Positions 1 through 8,461 of a stretch of 35,589 nucleotides of DNA are shown here, piece by piece (the stretch's first letter is position 1; every line of letters begins with the position of its first letter). The translations under genes were made by a program, and so were the position numbers. Under the pieces are notes generated by a model. That model made no database searches and had not been told where the DNA came from. It saw only the letters and a list, made by a program, of their open reading frames with translations. This DNA is from Candidatus Tetragenococcus pullicola (GTDB lineage Bacteria; Bacillota; Bacilli; Lactobacillales; Enterococcaceae): NCBI GenBank assembly GCA_019115705.1, contig DXDB01000136.1, positions 1 through 35,589 on the forward strand. Direction: 5' to 3'.

Positions 1-83
1 TCGATATGACTTATTTTTTCCCCTTCGTTCAATAATTGTTCAATTTGAATTCGCTCTTCATAACTTAATTGTTTTTTCTTCAT
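1..83 (-). CDS. IS30-type transposase, N-terminal fragment (truncated by window edge)
   Basis: Reverse-strand reading from ATG at 83 gives MKKKQLSYEERIQIEQLLNEGEKISHI, resembling the N-terminal helix-turn-helix of IS30-family transposases. Only 27 codons are visible. Confidence 0.55.
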   Translation of the reverse strand, partial: MKKKQLSYEERIQIEQLLNEGEKISHI

Positions 84-396
84 CAATTTTTAGTCGCCGT
101 TCATCGTCTTTTAAGCATAATAAATAACAAGGGAAAAAGCTAATAGGACTTACAAAAGGCATGAGATTAGGACACGTTTGCTTCTGCAAATCAAAAAGTC
201 ACGTGCACCTCTGCAAAGTGCCGTTATGTAACGTTTGCGATTTCATTTAAGGAAACTAAAAAAAACACTAAAATTGTTCTAAAACTGTTGTACTTTATGG
301 GGAAATAAAATACACTAAGAATAATCAGAAAGTTTTTTACTTTTATATGAGTAAAAAGTTTTCAATAAATAAAAATTCAAAGGAGGGAAGAAGCCT

Positions 397-1809
397 ATGT
401 TTGGATTATCAAAAGAAATGTTGTTAAAACGCCAAATCATGCTGTTTTTGGATAAACAGACAGAAAGTGTGCCCAGTCAAGCTGTAACAAATGATGTACA
501 AAGCGTGACAAACCAAACGATTCGAAAGTACCTGCAGGAGCTTCAAGTAAGTATTGAAAAATTATATTCAAGTGAAAAGATGGAGTTACAAATTAATCGG
601 CGTAGTGGAATCGAGCTGATTCGAAGGGATACCAATTTTGATGCTTTATTTGAAGAAATATTGAGTCAAGATATTATATATGCCGTTTTTCAAAAACTGA
701 TTTTATCACGAAGCTTTTTTACCAAACCATTTTGTGAAGAACAAGATGTTAGTCTTTCGAAATTGCGCCGAAAAATCAATAATCTCAATCATTTTTTAAA
801 CCCATTTGGCTTGTATGTCACAGTGGGGAAAAAGGTGACTATGAATGGTGAAGAATCACATATTCGTTTTTTATTCTTTTCCTTTTTATATTTTATTCAT
901 CGCAGGCTTACTTCTATTCCTTGGGTGAATGAGAAAAAATATTTAGATTTAGCGGAACAAGTTTGTTACCTTCTTTATATTGAGCCACGTTGTTCCAAGG
1001 TAGAAATGATTGGCTTATGGCTATTTGTCAATATGCAAGCGCACAAAGAAAATCGGTTACTTGAGACACTCTCACTCCAAGAAGATTTTCTAATTGAAAT
1101 ACCACGACCGAACTTTTTAACGTCCTTTGAAGACGAGGATTGGCAATTTTTCATTGCTGTTTTATATGCTACTGATTTAATCGATATTGATCCCAATATT
1201 AATTTTGATAGAATTCATCACAATGATTTTTCTGAAGCGACCCGGGATTGGATCGAAGAGTTTGAATGTAAGTTTAAGGATTTATCCATCCAAGAGAAAA
1301 AAGAAGTGACATTGATGATGTACAAGTGTGATTTATTAAATAAAATCATGCCGTTAAATGATACATTAGGTGTCGTTTTCAATTCAGTCGATAGCGAAAG
1401 TATCAAGCAACAGTACCCGATATTTGGTCAGACATTTGATGAATTTTGGACGGCTTTTTCTGAAAAAAATCCATTATTGGTCGATACCTATATTAAAAGT
1501 AAAAGTTTTATGTTGGCCTTAAAATTATCACCAGCTAAACTTTTATTTACAGCCATCGATTTTAGTTTGGTATCTAGTTTGACACTAGATGATCAAGAGC
1601 GCATCAAACAACAGTTGACCAATTATTTTTATAATAAAGCCAAAATTAGTTTTATTCATAATCCGAAAAAAGCTGAAATCATCGTGACTACTGAAGCGTT
1701 TGAAGACAAAGAAGTTTTTGATGGAGAAATGGTGGTCATTAATCCTGTCTTGACTCAAAACGATTTGAATTATTTAGAAGAAACCATCGAAAAAGTAGCA
1801 ACGAATTGA
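397..1809 (+). CDS. Mga-type helix-turn-helix transcriptional regulator
   Basis: 470 aa ORF with RBS AAAGGAGGGAAG. N-terminal HTH (VTNQTIRKYLQELQ), second HTH (VSLSKLRRKINNLN) and overall Mga-like layout. Confidence 0.75.
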   Translation: MFGLSKEMLLKRQIMLFLDKQTESVPSQAVTNDVQSVTNQTIRKYLQELQVSIEKLYSSEKMELQINRRSGIELIRRDTNFDALFEEILSQDIIYAVFQKLILSRSFFTKPFCEEQDVSLSKLRRKINNLNHFLNPFGLYVTVGKKVTMNGEESHIRFLFFSFLYFIHRRLTSIPWVNEKKYLDLAEQVCYLLYIEPRCSKVEMIGLWLFVNMQAHKENRLLETLSLQEDFLIEIPRPNFLTSFEDEDWQFFIAVLYATDLIDIDPNINFDRIHHNDFSEATRDWIEEFECKFKDLSIQEKKEVTLMMYKCDLLNKIMPLNDTLGVVFNSVDSESIKQQYPIFGQTFDEFWTAFSEKNPLLVDTYIKSKSFMLALKLSPAKLLFTAIDFSLVSSLTLDDQERIKQQLTNYFYNKAKISFIHNPKKAEIIVTTEAFEDKEVFDGEMVVINPVLTQNDLNYLEETIEKVATN

Positions 1810-1922
1810 TTTTTACTAAATTCCAACATTTTCGTCATACTTTGTTCAAATTTTTCTTATACAGTATAAGTGTACCAAGAAGAACAACCCTAACAAACAC
1901 TTTTTTCATTTTTAACTCCTTT

Positions 1923-1953
1923 CCCGCTAGTTGCTGCTAGCGGGTATTTTTTT
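1923..1953 (+). terminator. Intrinsic terminator after the Mga-type regulator
   Basis: CCCGCTAG-TTGCTG-CTAGCGGG followed by TATTTTTTT. Confidence 0.8.
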
Positions 1954-2002
1954 AGAAAATACGGTGCCAGTGGATCGCCGATTTGATTCTCGAATAAAAC
2001 CA

Positions 2003-2040
2003 TAGCTAATTGGCCAAGCAATCTCATGTCTAAGAATGTC
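2003..2040. repeat. Degenerate solo copy of 41-bp repeat family B
   Basis: AGCTAATTGGCCAAGCAATCTCATGTCTAAGAATG closely matches family B (AGCTAATTGGCCA...ATCTCATGTCCAAGAA) with an internal ~7-bp deletion. Confidence 0.7.
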
Positions 2041-2045
2041 AAAAG

Positions 2046-2077
2046 AACCGATAGAAGATTGTCTGCTTCTATCGGTT
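2046..2077 (-). terminator. Terminator of the DUF1576-like gene
   Basis: 12-bp perfect stem AACCGATAGAAG / CTTCTATCGGTT with a T-rich tail in the minus direction. Confidence 0.65.
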
Positions 2078-2081
2078 TGCT

Positions 2082-3419
2082 TCAGGAAAGTTCATTTTCA
2101 GTAAATTTAATATGGGCACTGATTCGTTTCATTACTTTGATTTCTAAGCTTTCTTGTCTTTGTTTGGACTTGCGTAAAGGTGGGTGTTTTTTAAAAAGTG
2201 GAAGATTCATTAGGAGAAAGAGTAACAGAACCGTCACGCCACCTGCAAAACCGCTATTGTATAAGTTGATGCCATTATGTGTCAAATTGAGTAGTTTTGA
2301 TACAAAGGGGAATAAAGTTCCTGATAAAAAGCCCCAAGTATTTCCGTAGTGATGGCAAAAGGGTGCCATGGTACTCACGAAAAAAAGAGCAATCAAGCCA
2401 CTTTCAGATGCCAGGCCGCCTAGAAAAAATTCATAAGAAAAAGCAACGCCGAGTGCTGGAAATAGAAAGTGAGAAAACCGATAATGATAAGCACTGAATC
2501 CGGTGAAAATTAAGATGGATCCTGCTAAGGGACCGGTTAGTGGTTCTTTAAGGAGATAAACAACTACTAAACCAATCAGGCCATAAATAGAAAATTTAAA
2601 GGTTTGTAAAATTTCTCTTAGCGATTGAGAAATTTTATTTTCTTCTTTTAAGATAAGGGTCATCTTTTTAAATTGGACAAAATGGTGGTTTAAAAAGAGA
2701 AAACCATAATAAATCAGTAAAATGGTAAAGAATAAAAAGAACAATAGGAACAATTCTTGGGAATGTTGTGGCGTTGTTGATAGGATATCTACGTCTATTT
2801 TTAAAATTTTGGTAATGAAAAAATTGACACCTAGGCTGACGATTCCTGCGACAAATCCCATGGTATAAAGGTTTAGTCCAAAGGTTAAATGAAGGGTTTT
2901 TTTGAAGATAGGAATCATAATAAAGCCCAGGATCACACCTAGTAAAAGGGCCATTGCTTTTATCCACAGACGATCTGAAGAAAAATAGACAATACTGACA
3001 GCCGGTGCTAAAGCGGTACCTAATAACCCACTGGAAAGATGCTTTTGTGACGTTTTATCAGATACTTTTATATAGAGGAAGAGCCCTAAAAAAATGGGGG
3101 CTGAATTAAATAGATTTTTTCCCCAGAAAGAATAACCAGCTAAAAGCATTAAATGTAAAAACGAACTTGGGGCAAAGTTATAATCATATTTTTTTAAAAT
3201 TTTCAGGCTGAGTAAGGTCATTAAGCCACTGTTAAGTAAAGCGGCCCCGACACCTCCAATGGAAACATAGTCTGTGACAAGATTGCCAGGTGATTGAATG
3301 ATTCGTATCATGCCGGATAAAATTTCAGACGGAGAGTCAAAAATGAAAGCTGTTATAATAAATAAAATTGCAATCAAGCGGGTGAATCGAAAAATATTAT
3401 TGGATGTTCGATGAGCCAT
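2082..3419 (-). CDS. DUF1576-like multi-pass membrane protein
   Basis: 445 aa, strongly hydrophobic, with repeated motifs LLNSGLMTLL and YNSGFAGGVTVL. Sequence is recognisable as DUF1576-like. Confidence 0.7.
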   Translation of the reverse strand: MAHRTSNNIFRFTRLIAILFIITAFIFDSPSEILSGMIRIIQSPGNLVTDYVSIGGVGAALLNSGLMTLLSLKILKKYDYNFAPSSFLHLMLLAGYSFWGKNLFNSAPIFLGLFLYIKVSDKTSQKHLSSGLLGTALAPAVSIVYFSSDRLWIKAMALLLGVILGFIMIPIFKKTLHLTFGLNLYTMGFVAGIVSLGVNFFITKILKIDVDILSTTPQHSQELFLLFFLFFTILLIYYGFLFLNHHFVQFKKMTLILKEENKISQSLREILQTFKFSIYGLIGLVVVYLLKEPLTGPLAGSILIFTGFSAYHYRFSHFLFPALGVAFSYEFFLGGLASESGLIALFFVSTMAPFCHHYGNTWGFLSGTLFPFVSKLLNLTHNGINLYNSGFAGGVTVLLLFLLMNLPLFKKHPPLRKSKQRQESLEIKVMKRISAHIKFTENELS

Positions 3420-3532
3420 CTGGTCAACTCCTTTATGAATGAGAAGGCTTTCTTTTATTGTAAAAAAGATTTATGTGAAATGCAAAACTTTTTTAGAGTT
3501 TTTTTTCAAAAGTTTTATAGGACAACTTTTTT

Positions 3533-3550
3533 TGAAAACGATTGTATGAT
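3533..3550 (+). promoter_or_regulatory. Possible cre-like site (3533-3546) overlapping a -10 (TATGAT, 3545-3550) upstream of rnfC
   Basis: TGAAAACGATTGTA against CcpA cre consensus TGWAANCGNTNWCA, 12/14 matches. The -35 is weak. Confidence 0.35.
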
Positions 3551-3661
3551 AAAATAAAGGTAACTATTTTCTCATGTTTTCATAGCAAGGTCGTTTTGAA
3601 AGAGCTGATAAATGACGTGTAGAATTTGATGCAATGTTTCAAATAAAAAAGGAGGCAACTT

Positions 3662-5008
3662 ATGGTAAACAAATTGATTGGTGGCATCTCCCTAAGTCCC
3701 CCATTACAAGCATTAAAGAAGAAGTTAACGATTGAACAAGAACATGTTTTGAGCTACGAACCCACAATGGTATTTATTCCTCTTGTCCAACACATCGGTA
3801 CGCCAGCACATCCAACTGTAAAAACTGGCGAAATTGTAAAAAAAGGACAAATTATTGGCCGAGAAGATGGTTTTATTTCGGCTCCTATTCATGCAAGTGT
3901 TTCTGGAAAGGTCGTGGACATCACGGATTGGCCGGATCAAAACAACCAAGAAGTAATGACAGTCATTATCGAAAACGACTTTAAACAAACCAGTGTACTG
4001 CCTACTGATTTTCATTGGCAAGAAGCCACAACTCAAGAAATCCTTCCCAAAATTCAACAAGCAGGGATTGTTGGAAAAGGTGGGGCTGCTTTTCCAACCC
4101 ACGTAAAATTTTCTTTAGATGAAAAGAAACAAGAAAAAATTGATCGCTTAATTATCAATGGTGCTGAATGTGAACCGTTCTTAAGAAGCGATGCCTTATT
4201 GATGACTGAACAAGCAGAGCAAATTATCCAAGGGGCACTCATCGCAAGAAAGCTACTTGGAGATCCAGATATTTTTATCGGAATCGAAGAAGACAAGCCA
4301 AAATCGATTGCGGCGATGAAAAAAGCCAGCAGTTCCTATCCATTTATTACTGTTTATTCTTTACCAGCCGTTTATCCTACCGGTGGAGAAAAGCAACTTA
4401 TCGCCATTTTAACCCAAAGAGAAGTTCCTCTAGGGAAATTACCGGCAGATGTTGGTGTTGTCGTATTAAATGTAGCGACCAGTGCTGCGATTGCTAACGC
4501 GGTGTGCCATGACCAACCGTTGATTGAGCGTTACACCACGGTCACAGGCGATGTAAAAGAACCGAAAATAGTAAAAAATCCTATTGGCACTCTTTCAGGT
4601 GAACTGATTGATTTTGCCGGTGGTTTTGAAGGAACACCAGCCAAAGTTATTTTAGGTGGGCCTATGATGGGAAAAACGATCGATACCTTACGAGTGCCCA
4701 TCACAAAAAATAGCAATGGCATTGTTGTTTTCAACCAAAAAAATGTACCGATTTTCACTGAAAACCCCTGTATTCGCTGTAATAAATGCGTCGAAGCTTG
4801 TCCGATGCGACTCATGCCAGCAAGCATTGATCAATATTTCCGAAATGGTGATTTTGATAAATGCGAAGAGCTTTTAGCGGATGCTTGTATCAATTGCGGT
4901 GCTTGTACCTTTGTTTGTCCGGCGCGCCGAGATTTAGCAGCAACGATTACTCAGGCCAAACAAAAGGTAATTACACTGAAAAGGGAGGCGGTCGCAAATG
5001 GCAAATGA
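3662..5008 (+). CDS. rnfC: Electron transport complex subunit RnfC-like
   Basis: 448 aa with RBS GGAGG. GKGGAAFPTHVK flavin/NADH-binding motif and two ferredoxin motifs, CIRCNKCVEACP and CINCGACTFVCP. Confidence 0.9.
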   Translation: MVNKLIGGISLSPPLQALKKKLTIEQEHVLSYEPTMVFIPLVQHIGTPAHPTVKTGEIVKKGQIIGREDGFISAPIHASVSGKVVDITDWPDQNNQEVMTVIIENDFKQTSVLPTDFHWQEATTQEILPKIQQAGIVGKGGAAFPTHVKFSLDEKKQEKIDRLIINGAECEPFLRSDALLMTEQAEQIIQGALIARKLLGDPDIFIGIEEDKPKSIAAMKKASSSYPFITVYSLPAVYPTGGEKQLIAILTQREVPLGKLPADVGVVVLNVATSAAIANAVCHDQPLIERYTTVTGDVKEPKIVKNPIGTLSGELIDFAGGFEGTPAKVILGGPMMGKTIDTLRVPITKNSNGIVVFNQKNVPIFTENPCIRCNKCVEACPMRLMPASIDQYFRNGDFDKCEELLADACINCGACTFVCPARRDLAATITQAKQKVITLKREAVANGK

Positions 5009-6071
5009 TTATAAAAAACCAGCAAGTGAAAAAATCTTTCAACAAGCTAAAACTGCTCACTCGATTGAAGCCAACCCACATATTAGACACGATAATACAA
5101 CCAAAAAGATCATGGTGACCGTCTTACTTTCTTTAGTACCAGCTGTCCTTTTTTCAGGCTATCTCTTTGGTTTCACCGTGTATGTCCGTTATTTGACAGC
5201 AATTTTGACCGCACTTATTTGTGAATATGTTTGGTTCAAAATTATTAAACGACCTTATCAGCTTGACTATAGTGTGATTGTCACAGCAGTGTTATTAACG
5301 ATGAGCCTGCCACCTTCTGCTCCGTGGTATTTTCCTGTGATTGCTACGAGTTTTGCTATTATTGTCATCAAAGAATTTTTCGGCGGATTAGGTTACAATT
5401 TTTTAAATCCAGCCTTAAGTGGCCGCTCTCTTTTGGTCGGATTATTTTATAATCAAATGTTTCTAGTCAGCTGGCCAGATCCACCGTTTAATAAAATCGC
5501 ACCGGATGTCGTCGCGGCCGCTACCGCAAATGATGCCATATCTGGAGCGACACCACTAGATATCATGCGGTCTGGCACAAGTTTAACCACGGCAGAATTA
5601 AGGGATTCTTTCTTTGGTGTGATTGGAGGTAGAATTGGGGAGACCAGTGCTTTGCTCTTAATTCTTGGCGGTCTTTTCTTGATCTACAAAAAAATTATTT
5701 CACCAAGAATTCCATTAATCATTATCGGCACGGTTGCTTTATTTGCCTTCATCCTGGGACCAGATGGCTTGTTTACAGGCTCGTTAACAAACGTGCTAGG
5801 GCATGTAATCAGTGGGGGCTTATTGCTAGGGGCTTTTTATATGGCCACGGATTATGCCAGCACGCCAGCGACCAAAATGGGAGAAAACATCTTTGCCTTA
5901 GGAGTTGGTTTACTGATTGTCTTGTTCCGTTTCTTCGGCATTACCAATGAAGGGGTTAGCTATGCCATTTTGATCATGAACTGCTTGACACCAACCATTG
6001 ATCGACTTTTACGTTTACGTGTTGTTGGTGAACCAGGAGCTAATTTTACAGATATAAAAATCAATCACTGA
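4998..6071 (+). CDS. rnfD: Electron transport complex subunit RnfD-like with covalent FMN attachment motif
   Basis: 357 aa membrane protein overlapping rnfC by 11 bp. NFLNPALSGRS motif and NDAISGATPLD flavinylation motif, Thr185 at 5550-5552. Confidence 0.9.
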   Translation: MANDYKKPASEKIFQQAKTAHSIEANPHIRHDNTTKKIMVTVLLSLVPAVLFSGYLFGFTVYVRYLTAILTALICEYVWFKIIKRPYQLDYSVIVTAVLLTMSLPPSAPWYFPVIATSFAIIVIKEFFGGLGYNFLNPALSGRSLLVGLFYNQMFLVSWPDPPFNKIAPDVVAAATANDAISGATPLDIMRSGTSLTTAELRDSFFGVIGGRIGETSALLLILGGLFLIYKKIISPRIPLIIIGTVALFAFILGPDGLFTGSLTNVLGHVISGGLLLGAFYMATDYASTPATKMGENIFALGVGLLIVLFRFFGITNEGVSYAILIMNCLTPTIDRLLRLRVVGEPGANFTDIKINH

Positions 6072-6084
6072 GGAGGAATGAACC

Positions 6085-6654
6085 ATGATGATTGCCAACC
6101 GATTAGTGTTTTTTATCGCTACTTTAGTCACTTTTTATGCCTGCAACTCGTATCCATCGACCATTAAAAAAAAGCAACCCTTAGTTATCAAACGGGTCGC
6201 CTATATGAGCTTGCTTATTGGGATCGATTATGTTTTAAGTGGTTTAATTTTTTCCTGGTTGAGAAATAACGGGGGACACTATGGGAATCAAGTTGTCACA
6301 GATTTAGTAAGTGTTGCCATTATTTCGCTACTGGTTACTTGTCTGAGCTTCTTTGCGCCTGGCAATAAAATCTATTTAACCAATGAACTTAAAAAAAATA
6401 TGGTCTTTATCAGCTTGCTTCTGTCTTTAGCAACCTTCAGCCTCTTTTCAACTGAAGCCTTTATCAAAGAATTACTCGTTTTTTCTGGGATGTATGTTGT
6501 CTTTACGATTTGTTTTGCAGGTATAAAAGACCGAATGCAAATCGCTCCAATTCCCAACTTTATCAAAGGCTTGCCGTTAGATCTACTGACGTTATTCTTG
6601 ATTCTTTTGAGTTTTTCATTTTTAAATGGCGTATTTTTCGATCAATTATTTTAA
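6085..6654 (+). CDS. RnfA/RnfE-like integral membrane protein (divergent)
   Basis: 189 aa, about six hydrophobic helices, immediately downstream of rnfD with RBS GAGGAGG. FYACNS in TM1 and CFAGIKDRM near the C-terminus resemble RnfA/E-type patterns. Confidence 0.65.
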   Translation: MMIANRLVFFIATLVTFYACNSYPSTIKKKQPLVIKRVAYMSLLIGIDYVLSGLIFSWLRNNGGHYGNQVVTDLVSVAIISLLVTCLSFFAPGNKIYLTNELKKNMVFISLLLSLATFSLFSTEAFIKELLVFSGMYVVFTICFAGIKDRMQIAPIPNFIKGLPLDLLTLFLILLSFSFLNGVFFDQLF

Positions 6655-6686
6655 AAAAAGACATTCTATCGTTAGAAGAATCAAAG

Positions 6687-6745
6687 AGAACCGCCACTTG
6701 GCTAAAGAGTTTAGAATCTTTTGGCTAAACGGCGGTTCTTTTTTT
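6687..6745 (+). terminator. Terminator of the rnf-like operon
   Basis: AGAACCGCC ... GGCGGTTCT followed by a T run. Confidence 0.75.
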
Positions 6746-6827
6746 AAACTGAAAAATAAGTTTCCTTGAAGAAGAAATGACTATAAAATGGCTAATCACT
6801 CGTACACCTCGAATAAATTAGAGATTC

Positions 6828-7175
6828 TTAGTGGAAGAATCGGGTCAAGTTTAGTTGAAATGATTGATCTTCATACGTCATTTCTACATGGTCAAGGGCC
6901 ATTCCTAATAACCGATAGTCCTGAGCGTTGAGCGTTTCTTTGCCACTACCAAGCAATTCATCGTAGTACCCTTCGATGGACGTATCTCGCGGTGTATTTA
7001 AGAGATCAAGAAATTCATTTATATTCGCTGGTAGTTTCTTACTAATTCCCTGTAACTGCAGAGATAGTTGTGTTTCTTCGTAGGAAATATCTAATTGGAC
7101 GGAGGTTATATCATTTTCCAAACAATAAAACAAGAGGGCATTGACAATGTGTCGCGTACGTTTTTTTTCATTCAT
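6828..7175 (-). CDS. Conserved hypothetical protein of unknown function
   Basis: 115 aa with RBS AAAGGAG before the ATG. No recognised domain. Confidence 0.7.
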   Translation of the reverse strand: MNEKKRTRHIVNALLFYCLENDITSVQLDISYEETQLSLQLQGISKKLPANINEFLDLLNTPRDTSIEGYYDELLGSGKETLNAQDYRLLGMALDHVEMTYEDQSFQLNLTRFFH

Positions 7176-7445
7176 TGAAGGACTCCTTTTTTTGATAGGT
7201 CAGTCTAAAGTGCGGTCAGTTGTTAATGGTGTATTTTTCTAAAGTATTTGGTTTTTCTTTCACCAAAGAATAGCATAGTCATTAGAATCTATCAAGTGAA
7301 AACATGATCAAAAACAAGTAAGTAACTATTCATGCATTCATGGTTGAATCAGAGGCTTTACTTTGCGATTGGCTTGTTTCAATCCTTTTGTGGTATCGCT
7401 AGGACCCTATTCGTTTTTCGCGTTTGAGAATGTAGGCGACGTTCT

Positions 7446-7690
7446 GGGCATTTGTTTCATCGAATAATGTTCACGAGTAACGCCGTGGCCAAAGAAATCA
7501 AAAAGAAACGTCCACGAATGCAACCGTGGCCAAAAGAATCGAAAAGCAACGGCCACGGATAGAACCGTGGTCAAAAGAATTGAAAAGCAACGTCCACGGA
7601 TAGAACCGTGGCCAAAAAAAATGAAAAGAAATGTCCACGGATTGAACGGTGGCCAAAAGAAATCCCAATTCAAGAACGGCTACTTGGCCA
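7446..7690. repeat. Tandem array of 41-bp repeat family A (array A1), ending in a family-B-like junction
   Basis: Units start at 7446 (degenerate), 7487, 7528, 7569 and 7610 with exact 41-bp spacing. A 35-bp chimeric unit follows at 7651, then GGCCA at 7686. Units contain the dyad CCACGG-N6-CCGTGG. Confidence 0.9.
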
Positions 7691-7822
7691 TGCGAAAAGG
7701 AATGAACAAGGAATCTATTTTTTCCCTGAATTTCTACAAATCGTTCCTATGAATCAAGGGTTTTTAAGAATTTTCATGGCGAAAAAGAAAAAGATTGTGT
7801 ATGATGGGACTAGGTGAAAAAA

Positions 7823-8452
7823 ATGAGAGAAACAAAGCAATTTTTTGAAACAAAAACAACAGAAGAGATCGCTTCTTTTCTTGTGGGAATGTATCTCGAA
7901 TATGAAACGTCTGCTGGAAAATTAGGAGGGTATATAGTTGACTGTGAAGCTTATTTAGGTCCTGATGACAAAGCCGCTCATAGTTATGGAATGCGCGATA
8001 CACCAAGACTTCAGGCGATGTATCAAGAACCAGGCACCATTTATCTTTACACGATGCATACCCATTTGATTTTGAATATGATTACCCAACCAGTTGGCAT
8101 ACCTCAAGGAGTGATGATTCGCGGGCTAGAACCAGTCGAAGGCATTCAAGCAATGGAAGAAAATCGGAGCAAGTTTGGCGTTGAATTATCTAACGGGCCT
8201 GGCAAATTAGTTGCTGCGTTAGGAATTACTCCTGATCTTTATGGCCAATCTATTTTCACAAGTGCTTTACATTTAGTGCCAGAAAAGAAACGAACACCCA
8301 AAAAAATCGAAAGACTACCAAGAATTGGCATCCCCAATAAAGGAATTTGGACAGACAAGCCACTACGTTTTGTAGCCAGTGGCAATCCTTATATAACGAA
8401 AATTAGAAAAAAAGATATTGACTCTGACTTTGGTTGGAAAAGCTTAGAATAG
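7823..8452 (+). CDS. mpg: DNA-3-methyladenine glycosylase (AAG/MPG family)
   Basis: GGYIVDCEAYLGPDDKAAHSYGMRDTPRLQAMYQEPGTIYLY and GNPYITK are typical AAG-family motifs. The ORF could also start at GTG 7814. Confidence 0.9.
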   Translation: MRETKQFFETKTTEEIASFLVGMYLEYETSAGKLGGYIVDCEAYLGPDDKAAHSYGMRDTPRLQAMYQEPGTIYLYTMHTHLILNMITQPVGIPQGVMIRGLEPVEGIQAMEENRSKFGVELSNGPGKLVAALGITPDLYGQSIFTSALHLVPEKKRTPKKIERLPRIGIPNKGIWTDKPLRFVASGNPYITKIRKKDIDSDFGWKSLE

Positions 8453-8461
8453 GAGACTAAA

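Noticed and set aside
2026-2349. 107-aa plus-strand ORF antisense to the DUF1576-like gene
   Set aside because: No RBS or recognised domain. It lies mostly inside a clear hydrophobic CDS on the other strand and starts within the repeat remnant and terminator.
7407-7817. ORFs of 88, 61 and 69 aa on both strands across array A1
   Set aside because: They are translations of the 41-bp repeat in different frames, with no conserved start or RBS context.
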